Source of the DNA: Myxococcales bacterium
GTDB taxonomy: Bacteria; Myxococcota_A; Polyangia; Haliangiales; Haliangiaceae
Assembly: GCA_016720595.1 (NCBI GenBank)
Contig: JADKKI010000006.1
Location: forward strand, 248,001 to 312,000
Direction of reading: 5' to 3'
DNA length: 64,000 nt
Shown here one piece after another: positions 1 through 8,703 of the stretch. The notes under the pieces were generated by a model. That model saw only the letters and a list, made by a program, of their open reading frames with translations. It ran no database searches and had not been told where the DNA came from. Both the position numbers and the translations under genes were made by a program. Within the stretch, counting starts at the first letter, position 1, and each line of letters opens with the position of its first letter.

Positions 1-1
1 C

Positions 2-427
2 GGCGGGGAGGACTCCGGCGGCAAACGCCACCACGTGCGGATCGGCGAGATGCATCAGCCCCTCCATCGTAGCGTGTGGCGAAGTATGATCGCCGCCACG
101 GTGGCGACGATCGCAGACAGCGAAGGGACGGCCGCGATGGTCATTCGCCAGGCGTTCGACGCGCTCGAGCGCCCGGCGGACCGCAACCTCTTGCGCCTGC
201 GCCATGGCGGCCAGGCGAGCCTGCACGGGCTGGCGCGCATGTTCGGCACGACGGAGGACACGGTCACTCGGTGGATCGCGGCTCTGCGAGAGCAGCTCCT
301 CGACGATGCGCGGTTCCGGCTCGCCGAGCGGCTGGTCGCCGCGGGAGAGCACGACGTCGACGGCGCGATCCGCGCGGCGCGGGCTGCGCTCGACGAGGCA
401 CTCGACGCCGTGCTCGCGGCCGACTAG
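2..427 (+). CDS. C-terminal part of a sigma-70-like regulator (5' truncated)
   Basis: The frame is open to the first base of the window, so the start lies outside; GTG at 35 is only an internal candidate. The visible ~140 residues resemble the C-terminal part of the sigma-70-like family found in myxobacteria: a segment like 'ADRNLLRLRH', then a helix-turn-helix-like stretch 'LHGLARMFGTTEDTVTRWIA' followed by a helical tail. This would be region-4-like -35 recognition. The core-binding region is not visible. The gene overlaps the stop of the next gene on the other strand by 4 bp. The family call rests on pattern resemblance only. Confidence 0.55.
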   Translation, partial: GGEDSGGKRHHVRIGEMHQPLHRSVWRSMIAATVATIADSEGTAAMVIRQAFDALERPADRNLLRLRHGGQASLHGLARMFGTTEDTVTRWIAALREQLLDDARFRLAERLVAAGEHDVDGAIRAARAALDEALDAVLAAD

Positions 428-1362
428 AGATCGACGCGGCGGACCGAGAACGGCAGCACGGGAGCCTGCGAGGGCTGCGCGAACAGCCGGCCGAGCTGGC
501 CCTCGGTGACCCACGCCGCGCCGCGGGCCACGACGACGGAGGTCGGCATATCGAGAGCGTCCGAGATCGGCGTTGCCGTCGCGTGCTCGCCATCGATCTC
601 CACCCGGGTCAGGTGACCGCCCTCGATCACCAGCAGCGTGTTCGCATCGAGCGCGCGCATCCCATCGGGCGAGACGAGCGGCGGGCTGACGGCGATCTGC
701 GTGAGCGCACCGCGCTCCCCGCCGTGGTTCGCGATCCGGTAGAGGCCGCCGGTGTCGAGCTTGTTGACGAAGATCGCATCGCCGGCCCAGGCGATTCCGT
801 CGAGACCGAACTGGCCCGCGGAGGCGGGCTGCAGGGAGGGATCGGACAGCCAGGTCGAGAAGGCCTGCGCACCCGGAGCGAGCCGCTGGATCGTGCCCCC
901 GAACGAATCGGCGGCGTACAGCGCACCCGCCGGGTCGAACGTCAGATCATTGCAGAACTGTCCGGCGGCGAGGGGAAAGGTCGCGATCGGCGTGCCGGTG
1001 AGCGTGAAGCTCTTGACCTCCGTCGGGCGCATGAACGAGGTGTCGACGGAGCACACCCACAGGGCCTGATCGTGGACGAGCACGCCCGTCACGCCGGTGA
1101 CGCCATCGGCACCCCCGCCCGCCAGGATCGTCGTCGGCGTCGTCGCGCCGGGTGCGAAGGCGACCACGCTGCCCGTGCCGAGGCTGCCGACGTAGAGGGT
1201 GCCGTCGGCCGCGGCGTGGAGGCTCTCGGGATAGAACGCCACGCCGGGCAGCGCGAGGACGTCGGGCTGGGCGGGGGCGTCGGGCGTGGCCGGGTCATCC
1301 GTGCACGCGGCGGTGGGGACGATCGCGAGGAGGGTGGAGATGAACAGGGAAGTGGTTCGCAT
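424..1362 (-). CDS. SMP-30/NHL-like beta-propeller lipoprotein
   Basis: 312 residues. It begins with a lipoprotein signal peptide ending in a TAAC lipobox (Cys20), so it should be lipid-anchored in the envelope. The rest has repeated blade-like segments (such as 'DGTLYVGSLGTGSVVAF', 'GALYAADSFGGTIQRLAPG', 'AWVTEGQLGRLF'), typical of six-bladed SMP-30/gluconolactonase or NHL propellers. No catalytic metal site could be assigned, so the substrate is unknown. It is divergent from the LysR gene at 1431 with 68 bp between them, which makes it a plausible target of that regulator (inference). No Shine-Dalgarno or near -10 box was seen at its start. Confidence 0.75.
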   Translation of the reverse strand: MRTTSLFISTLLAIVPTAACTDDPATPDAPAQPDVLALPGVAFYPESLHAAADGTLYVGSLGTGSVVAFAPGATTPTTILAGGGADGVTGVTGVLVHDQALWVCSVDTSFMRPTEVKSFTLTGTPIATFPLAAGQFCNDLTFDPAGALYAADSFGGTIQRLAPGAQAFSTWLSDPSLQPASAGQFGLDGIAWAGDAIFVNKLDTGGLYRIANHGGERGALTQIAVSPPLVSPDGMRALDANTLLVIEGGHLTRVEIDGEHATATPISDALDMPTSVVVARGAAWVTEGQLGRLFAQPSQAPVLPFSVRRVDL

Positions 1363-1399
1363 GGTCGGTCAACGTGGTGACCACGGGGCCCTCTCGCAA

Positions 1400-1436
1400 T
1401 GCAGCGAACTGAAAGATATACTTGCAGTGAATGAAA
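1400..1436 (+). promoter_or_regulatory. Direct repeat in LysR/lipoprotein divergent region
   Basis: Two near-identical copies, TGCAGCGAACTGAA at 1400-1413 and TGCAGTGAATGAA at 1424-1436, flank the putative -10 box of the LysR gene; the second runs into its start codon. A repeated half-site here could be the autoregulatory binding site of the LysR protein. This is inference from position only. Confidence 0.35.
1417..1422 (+). promoter_or_regulatory. -10 box TATACT, leaderless-type
   Basis: TATACT ends 8 bases before the ATG at 1431, so transcription would start at or next to the start codon. No Shine-Dalgarno precedes the gene. This is one of a series of such boxes in the window. Confidence 0.55.
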
Positions 1437-2348
1437 CTACCCGACCTGAACCTCCTGCCCGCGCTGCTGGCGCTGCTGGAGGAGGGGAGCGTGACCCGCG
1501 CGGCAGCTCGGGTGGGCCTCAGCGTGCCGGCGATGAGTCATGCCCTCGGCCGGCTGCGGATCCAGCTCGCGGACCCACTGCTCGTGCGGGCAGGGCAGCG
1601 CATGACGCTGACGCCGCGCGCGGTGGAGCTCCGCCCCAGGGTCGCGACCGCACTCGAGCAGGCGACCGCAGCGCTGCGCCCGGAGAGCGCCGCCGTCCTC
1701 ACCGATCTGGCGCGCACGTTCCGGATCCACGCGACCGATCACGCGTTGACGATCCTCGGGCCGCGGATCGATCGCGGTACGCGTGCGGCACCGAAGGTCT
1801 CGCTGCACGTGCTGCCGAATCAGCGTGACGAGACCCGGAGCCTGCGCGATGGAGCGATCGATCTCGCGATCGGCGTCTACGACTACTCGCCGTACTCCGA
1901 GTTGCCGTCGGAGCTCCGGATCCAGCAGCTCCTCTCCGACGACTTCGTCTGCGTGGTCCGGGCCGAGCATCCGACCGTGCGCGCGAAGCTCGGGCTCGCC
2001 GAGTACGCGGCCCTCGATCACCTGCAGATCGTGCCGCGCGGCGAGCCGGGCGGCTACGTCGACGAGCTACTCGCCGCGCACGGACTCCAGCGGCGGATCG
2101 CGCGTGCCGTGCCGTATTTTCTCGCCGCGCTCGTGCTCACCGCATCCAGCGACTACGTGCTGACCGTGTCACGCCGGCTCGCGCGTCCGATGGCGAGCAA
2201 GCTCGGCCTCCGCCTGGTGCCGCCACCACCCGAGCTCGGCCTCGAGCCCTATGCGCTGTCGCAGATCTGGCACCCACGCGACGATCGCGACCCAGCGCAC
2301 CGCTGGCTGCGGAGCGTGGTCGCGCACGCGGCGGAGGCTCGCGCCTGA
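1431..2348 (+). CDS. LysR-family transcriptional regulator
   Basis: 305 residues, the normal length for the family. Residues ~1-60 are the winged helix-turn-helix ('LLALLEEGSVTRAAARVGLS', then 'AMSHALGRLR'); the rest is the periplasmic-binding-protein-like effector domain. The start 'MKLPDLNLLPALLALLEE' is of the NodD/SyrM-like LysR type. It acts in the cytoplasm as a DNA-binding regulator with an unknown small-molecule effector. Divergent transcription from the beta-propeller lipoprotein gene is the usual arrangement of a LysR protein and its target. A putative -10 box lies 8 bases from the ATG. Confidence 0.9.
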   Translation: MKLPDLNLLPALLALLEEGSVTRAAARVGLSVPAMSHALGRLRIQLADPLLVRAGQRMTLTPRAVELRPRVATALEQATAALRPESAAVLTDLARTFRIHATDHALTILGPRIDRGTRAAPKVSLHVLPNQRDETRSLRDGAIDLAIGVYDYSPYSELPSELRIQQLLSDDFVCVVRAEHPTVRAKLGLAEYAALDHLQIVPRGEPGGYVDELLAAHGLQRRIARAVPYFLAALVLTASSDYVLTVSRRLARPMASKLGLRLVPPPPELGLEPYALSQIWHPRDDRDPAHRWLRSVVAHAAEARA

Positions 2349-2351
2349 GGC

Positions 2352-3215
2352 TCAGGCCACGCGCTCGCGGCCGACCGTGGAGTGGCCGAGCGCGATCGCG
2401 AGGGGCAGTGGGGCGGGGGCAGACTGGCCGAGCTTCTCGACGTCCACGGCCCACAGGTACAGGCACGTGTAATAGGCCATGCGGATGAACGTGGAGAACG
2501 CTGCATAGAGCGAGAACATCACGCCGAACACCGTGATGCCGACGATCATCGCCGTGGTGCCATGCAGCGCGCTCAGCAGCACGTACTCGACGCCGAAGAT
2601 CAGCATGAACCACACGAAGCCGATCAGGCCCGTGATCCCGCGGACCCCGACCTCGCCGATGCCGACGAGCAGCATGTGGCCCTTGTGGAGCTCGCGGACG
2701 CGCTTCATCGCGGTGCCGAAGCCCGCATCCTCGATGATGATCGCGGGGAGCAGCAGGAACGACAGCGTGGTCCAGATCGATTCGACGATGCCGGCGATGA
2801 TCTTGCCGACGATCGAGCTCTCGTCGCGCGCGGCCTTCACGAACATGTCGACGATCGTCGAGATGATCGAGAGGAACAGGATCGCGACGAAGTTCTTCCC
2901 CGCGTCCTTCATGCCCTCGCCGATGGTCGGCTTGCCGCCACGGAGGTGGACATCGATCATGTTCACGGTCACGCCGCAGAAGAAGTAGAAGATGATGAAC
3001 GAGCCGAGCGTGGCCACGCCGCCGACCGCGGCCCACACGCCGTTCGACCAGTGCGGCTCGATCGAGAGCAGCACGGCGACCCAGCCCACGAAGTAGAGGA
3101 TCTGGATCAGCACCTGATACAGCAGCGGCGCGAGGAGCTTGCGGTCCTGGCCCGCCATCGCGAACGCCGCCTTCATGAACGACCAACCCTTACCGAGACT
3201 GTCGAAGAACCCCAT
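2352..3215 (-). CDS. Polytopic membrane protein (DUF6159-like)
   Basis: 287 residues with about six hydrophobic spans: near residues 30-50, 60-85, 110-130, 145-165, 185-210 and 220-250. A soluble N-terminus reads 'GKGWSFMKAAFAMAGQDRKL'. The pattern resembles the DUF6159 integral membrane family; no enzymatic motif is visible. It is the last gene of a leftward operon: its ATG lies 12 bp after the stop of the hydrolase-ligase fusion gene. The bases just before the ATG include a run of seven A (on the coding strand), an unstructured initiation region rather than a Shine-Dalgarno. A role in lipid or envelope metabolism is suggested only by the neighbours. Confidence 0.7.
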   Translation of the reverse strand: MGFFDSLGKGWSFMKAAFAMAGQDRKLLAPLLYQVLIQILYFVGWVAVLLSIEPHWSNGVWAAVGGVATLGSFIIFYFFCGVTVNMIDVHLRGGKPTIGEGMKDAGKNFVAILFLSIISTIVDMFVKAARDESSIVGKIIAGIVESIWTTLSFLLLPAIIIEDAGFGTAMKRVRELHKGHMLLVGIGEVGVRGITGLIGFVWFMLIFGVEYVLLSALHGTTAMIVGITVFGVMFSLYAAFSTFIRMAYYTCLYLWAVDVEKLGQSAPAPLPLAIALGHSTVGRERVA

Positions 3216-3227
3216 AGGGTTTTTTTA

Positions 3228-6200
3228 TCATGTGCCGCGGGCGGTGCGAGCGGATCCGTCCGTGGCGACGTAGGTCTGCGCCCGGGTGTCCCAGGCATAG
3301 ACGCCGGCACCGTCGGACACATCGAGGTCGCGGATGCCGCGCTTGATCAGGCGGAAGCCGTCCGTCATCGGCAGGCTCTCCACGATCCGCAGACGACGGG
3401 GACGCCCATACTCCGGCAGGCCGGCGACGGCGGCAGAGATCGCGGCGAGATCGAGCACCGTGTGCGGGAGGAGCTGGAGCGCGGCGATCGGGATCTCGAT
3501 CGCGGGATCTTCGGGATCGTGGCTGCCGGCCGCGATGCAGCGCGCGACGCCGGGCACCTCGTAGAGGGCGTCCTCGATCCGTGTGGAGGCGACCACGCCG
3601 AGCCGGGTCTGGATCATCTGCGACGCGCGGTCGTGGAACCAGAAGTCGCCCTCCGGATCGACGGAGAAGATGTCCCCCGTGACGAACCACAGATCGGCGG
3701 GTTCGAACGCATCGCGAATCAGGCGGCGCGGATCGATGTGTGCGACATCGGCACCGGCGCGCTCCGAGAGGCGCGCGACCAGCATGCCGGGCTCGTCGAG
3801 ACGGGCGCGGATCAGGCGCCCGGCGCCATCCCGCTCGAAGTCCTCGTCGGGGAAGCTCCACGCGACGACCGCGACCTCGGGGCTACCGGGGAGTGGCCGG
3901 CCGACCGAGCCGATCTTCTTGCCGCGCGCGTTCGCGAGCACGGTGTTCGCCTCGGTCGAGGCATAGAGCTCGAGCACGCCCACCGGCCCGAACCGATCGA
4001 CCAGGCGGCGCCACACATCGCGCCGCATTCCGGAGCCGGCGAACAGCCGCACCGGCGTGTTCTTCTCGCCGAGCACCGGCGCGGCATCGACGAGGCGACG
4101 AGCCATCTCGCCCGCATAGAACACCACGCTCACGCCATAGCGCCGGATCTCGTCCCAGAACGCGGCGGGCTCGAACGTGCTCGCGAGCGCGAGGCGCGCG
4201 CCGCCGACCAGCGCCGAGCCGGCGGAGACCAACGTCCCCGATGGGTGGTGGAGCGGGAGGCAGCAGTACACCGTGTCACGCGTGGTCAGCGTGGCGGCGG
4301 CGGCAGCTCCGAGTGCGGAGAACGCCCAGCGACGGTTCGTGATCCGCGTGGCGCGCGGTGGCTCGTGCGTACCCGAGGACACGAACACCATCGCGAGGTC
4401 GCGGGCGCGGCCCGGGTCAGGCTTGTACCAGGCGGGGAGCGTGACGGTCTCCGGATCGATCGACTCCATGTCGATCACGCCGGATGGCAGCGTGCGCTGG
4501 GCGCCGGGCTGCCACGGCACCTCGCCGACACCGCCGAGCACGAACACCTTGCCGGCGATCGCCGCGCGGGCACGGACGGCGCTGTCGGGATCGACGATCA
4601 CCACCTCGGTCTCGCCGAGCTCCATGACCTTGGGCAGGAGCTCGTCGTGGGTCTCGGGCGAGAGCAGCACCGCGACGGCGCCGAGCCGGTTCAGCGCGCA
4701 CACGATGGTCAGGTGGCTCGGGCGCGACTTCATCATCACGCCGACCTTCTGGCCGGGTTTGATCCCGCAGGCGACCAGGCCCCGGACCACCGCATCGACG
4801 CGGCGGTTCGCGTCGGCGTACGTGAACGCACGGCCGCGGAACAGAAAGAACGTGTGGTCGCCGATCTTGCCGGCCTGATCGGCGAGCGCACGGCCGAACG
4901 AGATCAGCGAATCGTCCTGCAGGTTGCGCAGCCGGTTGAGGCGAGGCAGCTGCCAGCGGGCGTTGTCGAGGTAGTTGCCGAGATCCTCTGACAGCTCGGC
5001 CATGCGATCGACGGCGGCCTTGGCGGTCTTCTCGATGATCTCCCGCGCGATCTCGAGCGTCGAGTCCGCGTCCTGATCGTCGTCGTCGTCCGGATCCCGA
5101 TCCGTATCGTCCGCGGCGACGGCGAACGGATCGGGCAGGCCACCGGCGCGCGCATCGAAGGCGTGCTCGGGGACGTGACCTTGGCCCTCGCGCCAGCGCA
5201 TCCACTCGACCACGCTCGGCCAGGTGATCGTCAGCGCCGTGGAGCCCACGACGAGACCGAAGTGGCCCGCCTTGAGCGGGATCTCGTACATCGTGTCGAC
5301 CTTCTGCGCCGCGCGGCGGATCCCGCGGACGGCGGCCGGGCGGCCCATCTCGTCGCGGCTACCGACGAAGTAGAGGATCGGGCACGTGAGATCGGACAGC
5401 GTGACCGAGTGGCCATCGATCACGAAGCCACCTGACTGCATCCGGTTCCCGACGATCATCTCGTCGACGAACTTGCGGAACGCCGGCCCCGGCCAGGCGA
5501 CGAAGCCTTCGCCGCCGAGGAACAGCCGCTTGGCCTCGCGCTTCTCGAGGGCGGTGCGATCGTGCAGGTTCTTCACGAAGTCGACGAGCTGCATCGCTTC
5601 TTTGCGCGCCGAGAGCAGCTTGAAGCCCGTCGAGGTGAAGAAGCCGGGCAGGCCTTCGATGCGCGCGAGCGGCCACGACAGCGCCGCGCGGACGCCGGCG
5701 ACGAGCCGCTCCGTGGCGTCCTCGCCGAGCTTCACGGTGCGGTGGAGATCCACGGGCGAGCCCATCGTGATCACGCTGGCGAGCCCGGCGGACTTGCGAA
5801 ACGCGGCCGCCTGGTAGCAGAACATGCCGCCCTGCGAGTACCCGGCGAGGTGCACGTCGTGCCCGGTCACGGCCCGCACGCGATCGATCGCCTCGGACAC
5901 CGCGCGCACGTGATCGTCGAGCGTGCGGTCCATGCCGCCTTCCTCACGCTCGGGCGCGCCGAAATCGACGAGCCAGACGTCGACGCCCCAGCGCGAGAGC
6001 GCGGCGACGGCGCTGACGTCGGGAGAGATGTCGTAGACCTCGGACGCGACCATCAGCGGTGGCACGAGGAGCAGCGGCGCGGTGACCGGGCGCGCGCCGG
6101 GATCGGGCATCTTCGCGTAGCGACGGAGCCGATAGACGCGCTCCTCGTGGACGATCTCGAAGGCAGCGCCGTAGGGCGCGGTCAGCCGGCCTGCGCGTGC

Positions 6201-6320
6201 GATCTCGAGCGCGTTCTGCCACGCGAGGCCCACACGGCGCAGCCGCTTCGCCCACCACACCTGCCGTCGCCGCCGCCGGGTCGCACCACCCGCGCTGCCA
6301 GCTCCACCCGCGACCGCCAT
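3228..6320 (-). CDS. Fusion: PhaC-like alpha/beta hydrolase + fatty acyl-CoA synthetase
   Basis: 1,030 residues with two domains. Residues ~50-390 form an alpha/beta hydrolase related to class III PHA synthases. The nucleophile elbow is G160-Y-S162-Q-G-G, with Ser where PHA synthases have Cys; Asp in 'GSRDEMGRP' and His in 'KAGHFGLVVG' complete a triad. A very acidic linker near residue 400-420 is followed by an AMP-forming ligase (~470-1030). In the ligase the P-loop reads 'VFVSSGTHEPPRAT' instead of the usual SSGTTGxPKG. 'LYASTEAN' and 'WFVTGDIF' are recognisable, and the tail 'GVYAWDTRAQTYVATD' resembles FATP/very-long-chain synthetases. It probably activates or transfers fatty acids; the substrate is unknown. 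It sits one base after the FHA regulator gene. Confidence 0.8.
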   Translation of the reverse strand: MAVAGGAGSAGGATRRRRRQVWWAKRLRRVGLAWQNALEIARAGRLTAPYGAAFEIVHEERVYRLRRYAKMPDPGARPVTAPLLLVPPLMVASEVYDISPDVSAVAALSRWGVDVWLVDFGAPEREEGGMDRTLDDHVRAVSEAIDRVRAVTGHDVHLAGYSQGGMFCYQAAAFRKSAGLASVITMGSPVDLHRTVKLGEDATERLVAGVRAALSWPLARIEGLPGFFTSTGFKLLSARKEAMQLVDFVKNLHDRTALEKREAKRLFLGGEGFVAWPGPAFRKFVDEMIVGNRMQSGGFVIDGHSVTLSDLTCPILYFVGSRDEMGRPAAVRGIRRAAQKVDTMYEIPLKAGHFGLVVGSTALTITWPSVVEWMRWREGQGHVPEHAFDARAGGLPDPFAVAADDTDRDPDDDDDQDADSTLEIAREIIEKTAKAAVDRMAELSEDLGNYLDNARWQLPRLNRLRNLQDDSLISFGRALADQAGKIGDHTFFLFRGRAFTYADANRRVDAVVRGLVACGIKPGQKVGVMMKSRPSHLTIVCALNRLGAVAVLLSPETHDELLPKVMELGETEVVIVDPDSAVRARAAIAGKVFVLGGVGEVPWQPGAQRTLPSGVIDMESIDPETVTLPAWYKPDPGRARDLAMVFVSSGTHEPPRATRITNRRWAFSALGAAAAATLTTRDTVYCCLPLHHPSGTLVSAGSALVGGARLALASTFEPAAFWDEIRRYGVSVVFYAGEMARRLVDAAPVLGEKNTPVRLFAGSGMRRDVWRRLVDRFGPVGVLELYASTEANTVLANARGKKIGSVGRPLPGSPEVAVVAWSFPDEDFERDGAGRLIRARLDEPGMLVARLSERAGADVAHIDPRRLIRDAFEPADLWFVTGDIFSVDPEGDFWFHDRASQMIQTRLGVVASTRIEDALYEVPGVARCIAAGSHDPEDPAIEIPIAALQLLPHTVLDLAAISAAVAGLPEYGRPRRLRIVESLPMTDGFRLIKRGIRDLDVSDGAGVYAWDTRAQTYVATDGSARTARGT

Positions 6321-6321
6321 C

Positions 6322-7131
6322 TCAGCCAGGCTCGCCCGCGAGCCGGTAGCCGACGCCGCGCTTGCTCTCGATCAAGTCATCAGCAGCCACGCTCGCGAGC
6401 TTGCGACGGACGCGGTGGACCAGCTCGCGCACGTTCTCGCTATCTGCCTGCACCGAGCGGAACGACAGGGCATCGGCGATCTCGTGCCAGGCGACATAGG
6501 CGAGCTCGGCATCGGTGACCATCCGCCGGCGCTCGACCAGCAGCTGCAGGAGGCCAAACTCCATCGCCGCGAGCTCGATCGACGACTCCGCAATCCGGAG
6601 TACTCCGCCGTCCACGCGCTGGCGCAGATCGAGCAGGTGCCCCCGCGGCGTGGTGACCTTGGCGCTGAACACGAGCTCGTCCCGGCGGGTGGGCGCGGTG
6701 CGGCCCGAGCCGCGCGGTGGCTCCATCTTCGGCAGCGCCTCGGGCCAGAAGTAGAACTTCACGTCACCCAGCCGGACCGTGTTGCCACCGGCCAGGACCG
6801 CATCGGTCACCCGGGTGCCCTCGACCTCGGTGCCGTTGCGGCTCGAGTTGTCGACCAGGTGCCAGGCGCCGTCCACGAGCTGGATCGTGGCGTGCTCGCT
6901 CGAGACCGAGGCATGGAGCACGGCGACATCGACCCGCGGATCCCGACCGATCTTCGCGCCATCGGAGACTGCGTGAGCCACGCCCCACGCATCGACGAGT
7001 GCGGCGGTGGCGCTCGTCATCCGGGAGAAGATCTGTTCACTCGTGATGCCGGGCGACGCGATCGCCACCCCGTGGGTCGTGCACAGCACGCCGATCGAGC
7101 GGGGTGACGAGCAAAGAAGACACGCGGCCAT
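6322..7131 (-). CDS. Zinc-ribbon / FHA / winged-helix transcription factor
   Basis: 269 residues. The N-terminus has C4-x2-C7-x9-C17-x2-H20, a possible small zinc site. Residues ~45-130 are an FHA domain with the canonical phosphothreonine-binding residues ('KIGRDP', 'SVSSEHA', 'DNSSRNGTEV'). Residues ~165-265 are an OmpR/PhoB-type winged helix ending 'ESKRGVGYRL'. The layout suggests a regulator that docks to a Thr-phosphorylated protein, plausibly a product of one of the Ser/Thr kinases, and binds DNA directly without a response-regulator receiver domain. The stop and the next ATG are separated by a single base (TGAgATG), so it is the first gene of the operon with the hydrolase-ligase fusion. 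Confidence 0.85.
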   Translation of the reverse strand: MAACLLCSSPRSIGVLCTTHGVAIASPGITSEQIFSRMTSATAALVDAWGVAHAVSDGAKIGRDPRVDVAVLHASVSSEHATIQLVDGAWHLVDNSSRNGTEVEGTRVTDAVLAGGNTVRLGDVKFYFWPEALPKMEPPRGSGRTAPTRRDELVFSAKVTTPRGHLLDLRQRVDGGVLRIAESSIELAAMEFGLLQLLVERRRMVTDAELAYVAWHEIADALSFRSVQADSENVRELVHRVRRKLASVAADDLIESKRGVGYRLAGEPG

Positions 7132-7232
7132 GCCAGGTCAGGGTGACCCGGGAGTCGCGTCTTACGCAAGCATCGCGGTCAGCTACCACAGGCCTCACCG
7201 TGAGTCCGGCGTGAGTGGCAATGCCCCACGCG

Positions 7233-7238
7233 TATAAT
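7233..7238 (+). promoter_or_regulatory. -10 box TATAAT, leaderless-type
   Basis: A perfect TATAAT, rare in such G+C-rich DNA, ends 7 bases before the ATG at 7246. The expected transcription start falls at the ATG itself. No -35 match is evident. Confidence 0.7.
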
Positions 7239-7245
7239 CATCTCA

Positions 7246-8694
7246 ATGCGGCAACTGCTGGGGTGTGTCGTCCTGCCGGTCGGACTGGGCGCGTGTTCGC
7301 TCCTCTACAACCCGAGCAACATCGATTCGCAGCGAGACGCGCCGGTGATCCCGATCGACGCGCCGTTCGATGGCGATCCCTCGATGTTGATGCTCGATCA
7401 CGCGCGGCCGGCGACGCTCCTCGAAGGGCAGGGCGCGGGCGGTAGCCGCGCAGCGATCCTCGTGATCGATGGGACCAACATCGTCAAGCAGAACACCGTC
7501 GTCACGCTGACGCCGATGGCCGGTGCGACCAAGACGCCAATGGTCGTCGTCGACAACACCCGACTGGAGACCTCCGCCGATGGTCGCTATCTATCGGTGC
7601 CCGTGACACTCCCGGTCGACAAGCTCGGCCTGCTCGCCGGTGATTCGATCAAGCTCGACGTCAAGGTCGAGCAGGACGGTCCTGCCGGGCGCATCAGCAA
7701 GACGTTGATCGGGGCGATCACCGTGCAAGGGCTGGGCGAGATCGATGGCGCGGTGCCGGCGGGTGGGTTCACCGGCGGCGCTCCCCATCTCTACTCGCTC
7801 GTCAACATCACGTCGGGGTCTGTCGGGCCCGCGGCGGGCGCCACCGAGCCGATCATCATCCGGTCGACCTCGTCGCTCACGATCGGCGCGGGCCTCACGA
7901 TCTCCGTCACTGCCGCGAACACGGTCGGTGGGCCCGGCGGTGGCGCGGGTGGCGCAGGCGGCGCGGGCACGCTCACCGGCACGAATCCCGGCGGGGTGGG
8001 AGGCGGCCCCGCAGGTGGGAGTATTTCGGGCCAGGGCGGCGGCTTCTCGCCCGACACGTTCGTTCCCACCCTCGGTACCCCGCAGCGGGGGAGCGGAGGA
8101 GCGGGGGGGATCGGGACCACGCTCGCAGCCGGGATGCAGGGCGGCGGCGGGGGCGGCTCGATCGAGCTGACCGCCGACGGCAACCTCGCCGTGGGTGCGA
8201 TCCAGGCCAATGGCGCCCCGCCGTCGGGGACCGGCAACGCCGCGGGTGGTGGCTCGGGTGGCGTGATCCTGCTGCGGGCCGCGGGCACGCTCGCCGCGAC
8301 CTCGCTCGATGTCAGTGGCGCGACCAATGGCGCTGCAGGCCACGCGCGCTATGACGCCGGCGGCACGGCGACCGTCGGGACTCCGAATGGCGCCTTTCGC
8401 GGCCCGATGTTCGTCGATCCGCCGCTGTTCACCACCAATCCTCGACCGACGATCACGATCGCGGGCAAGCCGCTGTCGTCGGTCCGCTACTTCATCCAGA
8501 ACGACACCGGCTCGATGATCCGCGGTCCGTTCACCGCGAGCATCCCGGCGAGCGGCCCTGGGGAGCTGGGCTGGGGAGCACTCGACACCGAGGCGCTGTT
8601 CCCGGGTCTCAATCAGCTCTGCCTCGTGGTGGCGACCGGCGACAACTCGTCCGATACCGCGAACTGCACGAGCCTCGCGTGGGTCGCCCGCTGA
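7246..8694 (+). CDS. Glycine-rich surface lipoprotein, unknown function
   Basis: 482 residues. The signal peptide ends in the lipobox LGAC (Cys17). Residues ~50-165 look like a beta-sandwich ('VTLTPMAGATKTPMVVVDNT'). Residues ~220-370 are strongly glycine-rich (GGPGGGAGGAGGAG and similar blocks separated by short beta-like 'SIELTADGNLAVGAIQANG' stretches), as in fibrous or beta-helical surface proteins. The C-terminal ~80 residues form another beta-rich domain. No enzymatic motif is visible. It is a single gene with a perfect TATAAT 7 bases before its ATG, and it converges with the kinase gene at 8704. Confidence 0.75.
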   Translation: MRQLLGCVVLPVGLGACSLLYNPSNIDSQRDAPVIPIDAPFDGDPSMLMLDHARPATLLEGQGAGGSRAAILVIDGTNIVKQNTVVTLTPMAGATKTPMVVVDNTRLETSADGRYLSVPVTLPVDKLGLLAGDSIKLDVKVEQDGPAGRISKTLIGAITVQGLGEIDGAVPAGGFTGGAPHLYSLVNITSGSVGPAAGATEPIIIRSTSSLTIGAGLTISVTAANTVGGPGGGAGGAGGAGTLTGTNPGGVGGGPAGGSISGQGGGFSPDTFVPTLGTPQRGSGGAGGIGTTLAAGMQGGGGGGSIELTADGNLAVGAIQANGAPPSGTGNAAGGGSGGVILLRAAGTLAATSLDVSGATNGAAGHARYDAGGTATVGTPNGAFRGPMFVDPPLFTTNPRPTITIAGKPLSSVRYFIQNDTGSMIRGPFTASIPASGPGELGWGALDTEALFPGLNQLCLVVATGDNSSDTANCTSLAWVAR

Positions 8695-8703
8695 TCGCGC
8701 GGC

